Source: Streptomyces flaveus (GTDB lineage Bacteria; Actinomycetota; Actinomycetes; Streptomycetales; Streptomycetaceae). From it: a stretch of DNA of 34,145 nt. Within the stretch, counting starts at the first letter, position 1; each line of letters starts with the position of its first letter. Positions 24,051-32,081 of the stretch are shown here, piece after piece. A program made the position numbers and the translations under genes. The DNA lies in contig NZ_BMPQ01000013.1 in the NCBI RefSeq assembly GCF_014647675.1, positions 1-34,145 of the forward strand. The letters run 5' to 3'. Below the pieces are notes generated by a model that worked only from the letters and a program-made list of their open reading frames with translations, had not been told where the DNA came from and did no database searches.

Positions 24051-25265
24051 ATGGAACAGAGGGACAGTGGGACCGCACCGCCGGCACTCGGCGTGGGCAT
24101 GGTCGGCTACGCGTTCATGGGCGCCGCGCACTCACAAGGGTGGCGCACCGTAGGGCACGTGTTCGACCTGCCGCTGCGGCCGGTCCTGGCCGCGATCGCC
24201 GGCCGCGACGCGCACGCCGTGCGGGCGGCGGCCGACAAGCACGGCTGGGCCGCGGCGGAGACCGACTGGCGCGCCCTCATAGCCCGCGACGACGTGCAAC
24301 TCGTCGACATCTGCACACCGGGCGACAGCCATGCGGAGATCGCGATCGCGGCGCTGGAGGCGGGCAAGCACGTGCTGTGCGAGAAGCCGCTGGCCAATTC
24401 GGTCGCCGAGGCGCAGGCCATGGTCACGGCCGCCGAAGCGGCCCGCTCGCGCGGGCAGTTGGCGATGGTGGGCTTCAACTACCGGCGTGTGCCCGCCCTC
24501 ACCTTCGCCCGCCGGCTCATCGCCGACGGCAGGCTCGGCACGCTGCGCCATGTGCGGGTCAGCTACCTCCAGGACTGGCTGGTCGACCCCGACTTCCCGC
24601 TGACGTGGCGGCTGCAGCGGGAGCACGCGGGGTCGGGGGCGCTCGGCGACCTCGGCGCGCACATCGTCGACCTCGCCCAGTACCTGGCGGGTGAGGTGCT
24701 GGTCGGGGTCTCCGCCCAGATGGAGACCTTCGTCAAGGAACGCCCCCGCCTCGACGGTGCCTCCTCCGGCCTGACCGCTTCCGGCGGCCCCCGGCGCGCT
24801 CCGGTGACCGTCGACGACGCGGCCGTGTTCACCGGCCGGCTCGCTTCGGGGGCGCTCGCCACGTTCGAGGCGACCCGGATGGCGTCGGGGCGCAAGAACG
24901 CCCTGCGGCTGGAGATCAACGGCGAGTCCGGGTCGCTCGCCTTCGACCTCGAGCGGCTCAACGAGCTGTCCTTCCACGACCACCGGGAGCCCGCCGCCAC
25001 GGCGGGGTTCCGCAGGATCGTCGTCACCGAGGCCGAGCATCCGTACCTGGAGGGCTGGTGGCCGCCGGGCCACGCGCTCGGCTACGAGCACACCTTCGCC
25101 CACCAGGCCCGTGACCTGGTCGAGGCCATCGCGTCCGGCACCGACCCGATGCCGTCGTTCGCCGACGGTCTGCAGGTGCAGCGGGTGCTCGCCGCGGTGG
25201 AGGAGAGCGCGCAGAAGAACTCCGTCTACACCCCTGTCCAGGCCGTCGAGGCCGAAGTCCGGTAG
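24051..25265 (+). CDS. Gfo/Idh/MocA-family oxidoreductase
   Basis: A 404-residue NAD(P)-dependent sugar or cyclitol dehydrogenase. The N-terminal Rossmann domain has VGMVGYAFMGAAHS in place of GxGxxG and the hallmark CEKPL lysine in EAGKHVLCEKPLANSVAEA. The C-terminal domain contains GALGDLGAHIVDLAQYL, where the aspartate/histidine pair forms the rest of the catalytic site. A GAGGAGG ribosome site precedes the ATG at 24051. It follows the transporter genes and precedes a TIM-barrel isomerase, so it likely oxidises the imported compound, possibly through a keto intermediate. Inositol- or glucoside-type substrates are plausible but not shown. Confidence 0.9.
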   Translation: MEQRDSGTAPPALGVGMVGYAFMGAAHSQGWRTVGHVFDLPLRPVLAAIAGRDAHAVRAAADKHGWAAAETDWRALIARDDVQLVDICTPGDSHAEIAIAALEAGKHVLCEKPLANSVAEAQAMVTAAEAARSRGQLAMVGFNYRRVPALTFARRLIADGRLGTLRHVRVSYLQDWLVDPDFPLTWRLQREHAGSGALGDLGAHIVDLAQYLAGEVLVGVSAQMETFVKERPRLDGASSGLTASGGPRRAPVTVDDAAVFTGRLASGALATFEATRMASGRKNALRLEINGESGSLAFDLERLNELSFHDHREPAATAGFRRIVVTEAEHPYLEGWWPPGHALGYEHTFAHQARDLVEAIASGTDPMPSFADGLQVQRVLAAVEESAQKNSVYTPVQAVEAEVR

Positions 25266-25297
25266 AGATCCGGCAAGGAACCCCGCTCGGAGGCACC

Positions 25298-26305
<1,008 letters not shown>

Positions 26306-26350
26306 GGACCCCGACAGGGAACTTCTGCTCCCTGGAACCAGCCACGTGAA

Positions 26351-26375
26351 GGCAGCCGGGCCGATCCGGGCTGCC
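26351..26375 (+). terminator. Hairpin after the importer operon
   Basis: GGCAGCC (26351-26357) pairs with GGCTGCC (26369-26375) with additional G/C pairing inside, 45 nt after the isomerase stop and just before operator B. There is no U-tract, as is common in streptomycetes. Confidence 0.45.
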
Positions 26376-26384
26376 CGGGCACGC

Positions 26385-26409
26385 CTTTGTCCTGAGTCTG
26401 GAAAAAGTT
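26385..26409 (+). promoter_or_regulatory. Putative ROK operator B
   Basis: CTTTGTCC (26385-26392), 7-nt spacer, GGAAAAAG (26400-26407), TT. It differs from operator A at only three positions over 25 bp. Its centre is 58 nt from a TACGGT -10 (26455-26460), exactly as at A. A CTTTCC candidate -35 lies 18 nt before the -10. Confidence 0.6.
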
Positions 26410-26430
26410 TGACATTCCTCTGCGCAAGGA

Positions 26431-26460
26431 CTTTCCGTCGAGGACGAACGGGGCTACGGT
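26431..26460 (+). promoter_or_regulatory. Putative promoter downstream of operator B
   Basis: CTTTCC (26431-26436) and TACGGT (26455-26460) with an 18-nt spacer; GGCTACGGT resembles GCTACGTT at operator A. It would drive the small ORF at 26564 and genes beyond. Confidence 0.4.
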
Positions 26461-26563
26461 CCCGTCTCGTGCACAGGCGCCACACGGTGGTTCGACAGTG
26501 ATGGCGCACACCCCACCGGTTGCACAGCTCACCGCTCGTTCGACCGGACGACGGAGGACATCC

Positions 26564-26674
26564 GTGCACAGCACAAGGCCAAGTGCCGCCAAGAATCCCG
26601 CACTTCGCACCGACGGCCCGCTCGCCGCCGACTCGCTCGCCGTAACCGCGCCGACCAAGGAGCTGTCCTCCTAG
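26564..26674 (+). CDS. 36-codon ORF of unknown function
   Basis: A GTG at 26564 is preceded by ACGGAGGA at ideal spacing (GGAGGA, then 6 nt). The ORF encodes 36 residues starting VHSTRPSAAKNP and ending TAPTKELSS, polar, without signal or membrane segment. It lies between the operator B promoter and a strong hairpin at 26702, so it could be a leader peptide or a small protein in its own right. I recognise no family. Confidence 0.4.
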   Translation: MHSTRPSAAKNPALRTDGPLAADSLAVTAPTKELSS

Positions 26675-26701
26675 GCCACGGTCGAAGCCCGCCCCTATGC
26701 C

Positions 26702-26742
26702 GACGGTGGGCGGGGAGGTCAGCCCCGCCCCCGCCCACCGTC
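26702..26742 (+). terminator. Perfect 14-bp hairpin (terminator or attenuator)
   Basis: GACGGTGGGCGGGG (26702-26715) pairs perfectly with CCCCGCCCACCGTC (26729-26742), with a 13-nt loop and TTTC following. It lies 27 nt after the stop of the 36-codon ORF and upstream of the synthase remnant and the exported isomerase gene. Confidence 0.7.
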
Positions 26743-26784
26743 TTTCAACCCCATCGGAACATCGACATGGCAGGGAGGCAGCCC

Positions 26785-26985
26785 GTGAACAACACCGGGA
26801 ACGCATCGCAGTCCCAGGGCGGCGGGCGGACCGCACGCACCGGTGTCTGGTTCGTCGGAGCCCGCGGATCGGTGGCCACCACTGCCGTCGCCGGATGCGC
26901 GGCGGTCACGGCCGCCGCCCTACGAGCGACGACGAAGGTCCGCTCGTCCTGGTCTCCACCCCCCGCGCTGTATCCGGCCGCGTAG
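26785..26985 (+). pseudogene. Inositol-3-phosphate synthase-like N-terminal remnant
   Basis: A GTG at 26785 follows GGGAGG. The frame gives TGVWFVGARGSVATTAVAGC followed by AAVTA, the nucleotide-binding N-terminus of actinobacterial inositol-3-phosphate-synthase-like proteins. Similarity ends near 26925, where the frame enters RATTKVRSSWSPPP and stops at 26985. About 45 of an expected 350 or more residues remain. Another frame then carries EVKSLLLRLAGLS to a TGA at 27035, possibly the end of a different or the same gene, so an internal deletion is likely. Confidence 0.6.
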
Positions 26986-27088
26986 CGGCCACCGAAGTGA
27001 AGTCCCTTCTCCTGCGGCTCGCCGGCCTCTCCTGAGGCGGCAGCCATCAGGCACCCGCAGCACTGCGACAACGAAAGAGAGAGCCACT

Positions 27089-28252
27089 GTGACCGCGTTC
27101 AACGACGAAGCCGTCACCGGCGACGCCCTGCGCCGCACGCTCGGCGTCAGCCGCCGCCGTTTCCTCAGCACCTGCACGGCCGCCACCGCCGCGGCGATCG
27201 CCGCCCCGGTCTTCGGTGCCACGCCCGCCCTGGCGCAGGACAGAGCAGAAGCCGCCGGCTACGACCGGGGACGTTCCGCTCTGGTCCCGCCGCACAAGCG
27301 CGGCATCATCCTCTACACCGTCCGTGACGCGATCGGCCGCGACCCGCTGGCCTCCGACCTGCCCTCCGGTTTCCGCGAGGTGTTCCGGCAGCTGTCGCGC
27401 TTCGGCTACCGCCAGGTGGAGTTCGCCGGCTACGGCCAGCACGTCAACGCGCCCGGCGGCGCCGATCTGGGCACCCTCGAGGGAGCGAAGCTGCTGCGCT
27501 CCTGGCTCGACGCTTACGGCCTGCGGGCGCAGGGCAGCCACGGCTTCATCCCGCCGTCCTGGCCGCTGACCCCGTCCGACCTGGACACCTTCAAGCGCTT
27601 CCTGGAGATCTCCAACATCCTCGGCATGGAGCACATGGGTACCGGCGCCGACCCCACCAACACCCCCTACCGGGCCGACTGGGACGTGGCCGCGGAGAAG
27701 TGGAACACCCTGGGCGCCATCGCCCGTAGGGAGGGCATCAAGCTCTACACCCACAACCACGACAGCGCCTACGACTTCCTGCTCGACGGCGGCCCGCTCG
27801 ACGCCCAGGGCCGGCCGACCCGCAGCTCCGGTATCCGCAAACTGGAGTACTTCCTGAAGGTGACGGACCGCAAGAGCGTCTATCTGGAGCTGGACGTCTT
27901 CTGGGCGCACGTGGCCCAGTACAAGTTCCACACGTACACCGCCCACGACGGCTCGCAGCGTGAGGACGTCTTCGACCCGGCCGCACTCGTGGGCCGCAAC
28001 ACCAGCCGCTTCCCGCTCTTCCATGCGAAGGACGGCGTGGTCAATCCCCAGAGCGGTCTGGGCTACGACATGGTGCCGTTCGGCACGGGCGACATCGACT
28101 ACCGGAGGTTCTTCACCCGGGTGGGTGCGAAGAACTACCACAACCCGATGGTCGAGCAGGACAACGCACCGAGCGCGAGCGTTCCGGGTCAGTCCCTGGA
28201 GTTCGCCCGCATCGGCTACGACAACCTCGCGGCCCTGCGCGCCCGCCACTGA
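27089..28252 (+). CDS. Tat-exported sugar phosphate isomerase/epimerase-like TIM-barrel protein
   Basis: A 387-residue protein. GTG at 27089 follows GAAAGAGAGAG. The signal has a twin arginine with SRRRFLSTCTAATAAAIAAP and a likely signal peptidase site after ATPALA, so the enzyme is exported folded. The mature TIM barrel (about 60-385) has YRQVEFAGYGQHV, KLYTHNHDSAYDF, YLELDVFWAH and PLFHAKDG, where family members hold a divalent metal. It would act on sugars outside the membrane, unlike the cytoplasmic paralogue at 25298. It lies before the PQQ-type dehydrogenase gene, with 205 nt between. Confidence 0.88.
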   Translation: MTAFNDEAVTGDALRRTLGVSRRRFLSTCTAATAAAIAAPVFGATPALAQDRAEAAGYDRGRSALVPPHKRGIILYTVRDAIGRDPLASDLPSGFREVFRQLSRFGYRQVEFAGYGQHVNAPGGADLGTLEGAKLLRSWLDAYGLRAQGSHGFIPPSWPLTPSDLDTFKRFLEISNILGMEHMGTGADPTNTPYRADWDVAAEKWNTLGAIARREGIKLYTHNHDSAYDFLLDGGPLDAQGRPTRSSGIRKLEYFLKVTDRKSVYLELDVFWAHVAQYKFHTYTAHDGSQREDVFDPAALVGRNTSRFPLFHAKDGVVNPQSGLGYDMVPFGTGDIDYRRFFTRVGAKNYHNPMVEQDNAPSASVPGQSLEFARIGYDNLAALRARH

Positions 28253-28334
28253 CGAAGCGTCACCCGCGGTGCCCGCCGGGCGTCTTGGCGCCGGGCGGGT
28301 CCCCGGGCATGCCCGAAAAGGACCGGAAACACCA

Positions 28335-28387
28335 GGACAAACTTTCCTCGAGAAGATTGAAACTTTGTCCTTGACGAGTTGAAAGTG
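28335..28387 (+). promoter_or_regulatory. Putative operator C and promoter of the PQQ-type dehydrogenase gene
   Basis: CTTTGTCC (28363-28370), 7-nt spacer and GTTGAAAG (28378-28385) match operators A and B with a weaker right half. An additional GGACAAA (28335-28341) forms an inverted repeat with TTTGTCC (28364-28370). A promoter overlaps: TTGACG (28371-28376), 17 nt, TTAGCG (28394-28399). Here the dyad would cover the -35, suggesting repression, unlike the upstream position at A and B. Confidence 0.55.
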
Positions 28388-28457
28388 GGCGCCTTAGCGT
28401 CCAACTCACGCATTTCGCCTGGCTTTTCACCCGCTGGCCAGACCAAAGGAGTTCTGA

Positions 28458-30578
28458 GTGCGCAACAGACGGATCGTCACCCTCGTGGGGGCGGCGGCGT
28501 TGGCCGGGGCCATCGGGCTCCTGCCTCCGTCCCCAGCCCAAGCCGCCAAACCAGACCCCGCACCGCCGGCCCAGTCGGCCTTCCAGAAGGTCACCCTCAA
28601 CGACCGCCCGGGCGAGCCCATGGCCCTCGCCGTCCTTCCCGACCGGCGGGTGCTGCACACGGCGCGCACGGGAGAGGTCCGGATCCACGACCCCAAGAGC
28701 GGCGTCAACTTCCTCGCAGCCGACATGAAGAAGAGCCCCGCCGGGCTCTACCAGCACGACGAAGAAGGCGTGCAGGGCATCGCCGTAGACCCCGGCTTCG
28801 CCAAGAACCACTGGGTCTACCTCTACTACTCGCCCCGCCTCGACACCCCCATGGACGACCCGGCCACTCCGGGCGTCAACGAAGGGGACGCACCGGAGTA
28901 CGGCACGGCCGAGGACTTCGCCAAGTACAAGGGCGTCACACGGCTGTCGCGGTTCAAGCTCGAGCGCAACAAGCTCGACTTCGACACCGAACAGAAGATC
29001 CTCGACGTCCCGGCCGACCGCGGCATCTGCTGCCACGTCGGCGGCAAGATCGACTTCGACGGCAAGGGCAATCTGTTCCTGTCGACCGGCGACGACTCCA
29101 ACCCCTTCGCCTCGGACGGCTACGCCCCGCTCGACGACCGCCCCGACCGCAACCCGGCCTACGACGCGCGGCGCACCGCGGGCAACACCGACGACCTGCG
29201 CGGCAAGGTCCTGCGCATCAAAGTCAAGCGCGACGGCGGCTACGCGATACCGGGCGGCAACCTCTTCCGGCCGGGCACCCCGAAGACCCGTCCCGAGATC
29301 TACGCCATGGGTCTGCGCAACCCGTTCCGCTTCGCGGTGGACGACAGGACCGGCGAGGTCTACGTCGGTGACTACTCGCCCGACGCCAACCAGGCGAACC
29401 CCGACCGCGGCCCCGCCGGCCAGGGCCGCTGGATGGTCATCGACCGTCCCGCCAACTACGGCTGGCCGTTCTGCGTGACCCAGGACATGCCGTACCAGGA
29501 CTACGACTTCGCCACCCAGAAGTCGAGCGGCGCGTTCAACTGCGCCAAGCCGGTCAACGACTCGCGCCACAACACCGGCCTGAGCAAGCTGCCGCCGGTC
29601 ACGGACGCGGAGATCGTCTACGGCTACGGGCTCTCCGAGGAGTTCCCGGAGCTCGGCACGGGCGGCATCGGCCCCATGGGCGGCCCGGCGTACCGCTACG
29701 ACAAGCGGAACAAGGCCCAGAACCGCTGGCCCGCGTACTTCGACGGCAAGCCGCTCTTCTACGAGTGGACCCGCGACCAGATGATGGCCATCACCCTGGG
29801 CAAGAAGAACAAGGTCGAGAAGATCGAGGCCGCGATCCCCTCGATCACGACGGACGGCCCGATCGACGCCGAGTTCGGCCCGGACGGCGCGCTGTACGTC
29901 CTCGAGTACGGCACCGGGTACTTCGCGGAACTGCCCGAGGCCCAGCTCGCCCGCATCGACTTCACGCGGGGCAACCGCACCCCGGAGCCCAAAGCCACCG
30001 CGGACGTGGTCAACGGCACCAGCCCGCTGACGGTCCAGTTCTCCAGCGCCGGCACGAAGGACGCCGACGGCGACGCCCTCAGCTACGCCTGGGACTTCGA
30101 CGCCGACGGCACCGTGGACTCCACGGAGGCGAACCCGAAGCACACGTTCACGAAGAACGCCGTCTTCGACGCCACGCTGAAGGTCACCGACAGCACCGGC
30201 CGCTCGGCCTCCGCCTCGGTTCCCGTCGTGGTCGGCAACAAGGCGCCGGTCGTCTCACTCACCACCGACCCGGCTCCGCACGGCGGCACGGAGTTCCACT
30301 GGGGTGACACGGTCGCCTGGAAGGTCACCGTCACCGACGACCAGCCGGTGGACTGCTCGAAGGTCACCGTCTCGTTCATCCTCGGCCACGACTCGCACGG
30401 CCACCCGCTGTCCACGAGCAACGGCTGCTCCGGATCGTTCGAGACGTTCCTGGACGGCGGTCACGGCGGTGCGGACAACCTGAAGGCGGTCTTCAACGCC
30501 ACCTACACGGACACTCCCCCGGACGGCCTGCCGCCCCTCTCGGGCAGCTCGGAGGTCGCGCTGACGCCGGCCGACTGA
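28458..30578 (+). CDS. Secreted PQQ-dependent sugar dehydrogenase-like protein with PKD domain
   Basis: A 706-residue secreted protein. GTG at 28458 follows AAAGGAG. A Sec-type signal (about 1-30, ending SPAQAA) precedes a six-bladed beta-propeller of the GSDH/soluble glucose dehydrogenase type (about 45-505): EPMALAVLPDRRVLHTARTG, EGVQGIAVDPGFA, GGKIDFDGKGNLFLSTGDDS, YAMGLRNPFRFAVD and GPIDAEFGPDGALYVLEYG. A vicinal CC lies in GICCHVGG. A PKD domain follows (about 515-600; YAWDFDADG, HTFTKNAVF), then a C-terminal domain of about 100 residues. It probably oxidises an extracellular sugar with PQQ or a similar cofactor; no PQQ synthesis genes are in the window. Confidence 0.9.
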   Translation: MRNRRIVTLVGAAALAGAIGLLPPSPAQAAKPDPAPPAQSAFQKVTLNDRPGEPMALAVLPDRRVLHTARTGEVRIHDPKSGVNFLAADMKKSPAGLYQHDEEGVQGIAVDPGFAKNHWVYLYYSPRLDTPMDDPATPGVNEGDAPEYGTAEDFAKYKGVTRLSRFKLERNKLDFDTEQKILDVPADRGICCHVGGKIDFDGKGNLFLSTGDDSNPFASDGYAPLDDRPDRNPAYDARRTAGNTDDLRGKVLRIKVKRDGGYAIPGGNLFRPGTPKTRPEIYAMGLRNPFRFAVDDRTGEVYVGDYSPDANQANPDRGPAGQGRWMVIDRPANYGWPFCVTQDMPYQDYDFATQKSSGAFNCAKPVNDSRHNTGLSKLPPVTDAEIVYGYGLSEEFPELGTGGIGPMGGPAYRYDKRNKAQNRWPAYFDGKPLFYEWTRDQMMAITLGKKNKVEKIEAAIPSITTDGPIDAEFGPDGALYVLEYGTGYFAELPEAQLARIDFTRGNRTPEPKATADVVNGTSPLTVQFSSAGTKDADGDALSYAWDFDADGTVDSTEANPKHTFTKNAVFDATLKVTDSTGRSASASVPVVVGNKAPVVSLTTDPAPHGGTEFHWGDTVAWKVTVTDDQPVDCSKVTVSFILGHDSHGHPLSTSNGCSGSFETFLDGGHGGADNLKAVFNATYTDTPPDGLPPLSGSSEVALTPAD

Positions 30579-30600
30579 CCGGCGGCCAAACCACAGAGGC

Positions 30601-30626
30601 GGGGGCCATCCCTGGGGATGGCCCCC
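30601..30626 (+). terminator. Perfect 11-bp hairpin terminator
   Basis: GGGGGCCATCC pairs perfectly with GGATGGCCCCC around a CTGG loop, 22 nt after the dehydrogenase stop. Confidence 0.85.
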
Positions 30627-30917
30627 GTCGGCGCGCCCGCGACGTCTTGTCCCGGTCGCGGGCCCATCCTGGTCAGGCGCCGACCGGCGGATTCAGGCGC
30701 CCCTCCTCGACGTGCCTCGAAGGCTCGGCCGTACCGTCAACCAGATCGCTGCGGACATTTCTGGCAATTCGGTGCCGCAGGCGGGCGATGAGCTGAGTCC
30801 CGTGGTGGATCAGGGCCCCATAGGGGTTAGCGTGGTGAGCACTGACCGTCAGCCCGTGCTGGTTGGTGTTGGTTTTTGAGATGCAGGAGGGGGAAACATG
30901 CAGGTCGGAGCGATTTT
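30627..30917. other. Gap with no recognised gene before sbcD
   Basis: There is no recognisable coding sequence apart from a 7-codon ORF at 30898. It includes CCCGTGCTGGTT (30853-30864), also found at 18385, and becomes T-rich just before the sbcD start. It is probably the right arm of the inserted segment. Confidence 0.4.
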
Positions 30918-30921
30918 GTGA
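30898..30921 (+). CDS. Seven-codon leader ORF overlapping the sbcD start
   Basis: AGGAGGGGG precedes the ATG at 30898 by an ideal distance. The ORF encodes MQVGAIL and its TGA (30919-30921) overlaps the sbcD GTG (30918-30920). It could couple sbcD translation to a new upstream ribosome site supplied by the inserted DNA. Confidence 0.4.
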   Translation: MQVGAIL

Positions 30922-32081
30922 GATTGCTGCACACTTCCGACTGGCATCTCGGCCGGGCGTTCCACCGGGTGAGCATGCTCGGTGCCCAGACCGAGTTCAT
31001 CGGCCACCTCGTCGCGACCGTGCGTGAGCGCGGGGTGGACGCGGTGGTCGTGTCGGGGGACGTGTACGACCGGGCGGTGCCTCCGCTGGCGGCGGTCGAG
31101 CTCTTCGACGACGCCCTGCACCGGCTGGCCGACCTCGGGGTGCCGACGGTGATGACCTCCGGGAACCATGACTCGGCGCGCCGGCTGGGGGTGGGGGCCG
31201 GGCTCATCGACCGCGCCGGCATCCATCTGCGGACCGAGCCTTCGGCGTGCGGTACACCCGTGGTGCTGGCCGACACCCACGGCGACGTGGCCTTCTACGG
31301 GCTGCCGTATCTCGAACCCGCCCTGGTGAAGGACGAGTTCGGGGTGGAGAAGCCCGGCCATGAGGCGGTGCTCGCGGCCGCGATGGAGCGGGTCCGCGCC
31401 GATCTCGCCACGCGCGCGCGGGGCACCCGCTGCGTCGTCCTCGCACATGCCTTCGTCACCGGGGGCGAGGCCAGCGACAGTGAGCGGGACATCACGGTGG
31501 GCGGGGTCGCCGCCGTACCGGCCGGGGTCTTCGACGGGGTCGACTACGCGGCGCTCGGTCATCTGCACGGCAGCCAGATCATCACCGAGCGCGTGCGCTA
31601 CTCGGGCTCCCCGTTGCCGTACTCCTTCTCGGAGGCCGACCACCGCAAGAGCATGTGGCTGGTCGACCTGGGGGCGGACGGTTCGCTCGACGCCGAGCGG
31701 ATCGACTGCCCCGTACCGCGCGCACTTGCCCGTATCCGGGGGCAGTTGGAGGACCTGCTGGCCGACCCGGAGCTGGCGCGCCACGAGGAGGCCTGGGTCG
31801 AGGCGACCCTCACCGACCCGGTGCGCCCCGCCGACCCCATGGCACGGCTCAGCGAACGCTTCCCGCACACGCTCAGCCTCGTCTTCGATCCCGAGCGGGC
31901 CCCCGACGACCCGGACGTCTCCTACGCCCGACGCCTGGCGGGACGCAGCGACCAGGAGATCGCCGAGGACTTCGTGGCCCATGTACGCGGCGCGGGCCCC
32001 GACGCACGCGAACAGGCCGTACTCCGGGAGGCGTTCGACGCGGTGCGCGCCGACGAGGCAGTGCGGGAGGTGGCCCGATGA
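30918..32081 (+). CDS. sbcD: Exonuclease SbcD (nuclease subunit)
   Basis: A 387-residue metallophosphoesterase subunit of the SbcCD nuclease, which opens hairpins and trims protein-blocked DNA ends. Phosphodiesterase motifs are complete: HTSDWHLGR (5-13), VVSGDVYDR, TSGNHDSARRL, VLAHAFVTGG and ALGHLHGSQ. The GTG at 30918 is preceded by GGAG 7 nt away. Codons 2-3 are AGA TTG, both unusual in this genome, while the remainder uses GC-rich codons; a stub of the same 5' end with AGG CTG lies at 18213. The stop overlaps the sbcC start (ATGA). Confidence 0.95.
   Translation: MRLLHTSDWHLGRAFHRVSMLGAQTEFIGHLVATVRERGVDAVVVSGDVYDRAVPPLAAVELFDDALHRLADLGVPTVMTSGNHDSARRLGVGAGLIDRAGIHLRTEPSACGTPVVLADTHGDVAFYGLPYLEPALVKDEFGVEKPGHEAVLAAAMERVRADLATRARGTRCVVLAHAFVTGGEASDSERDITVGGVAAVPAGVFDGVDYAALGHLHGSQIITERVRYSGSPLPYSFSEADHRKSMWLVDLGADGSLDAERIDCPVPRALARIRGQLEDLLADPELARHEEAWVEATLTDPVRPADPMARLSERFPHTLSLVFDPERAPDDPDVSYARRLAGRSDQEIAEDFVAHVRGAGPDAREQAVLREAFDAVRADEAVREVAR
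30925..30933 (+). other. Right junction core TGCTGCACA (attR-like)
   Basis: Identical to 18220-18228. Upstream is foreign, AT-richer sequence; downstream is continuous sbcD. Confidence 0.5.

Noticed and set aside
22607..24100. Minus-strand frame opposite the binding-protein gene
   Set aside because: Valine/leucine/glycine-rich shadow of the sense codons; no ribosome site or family match.
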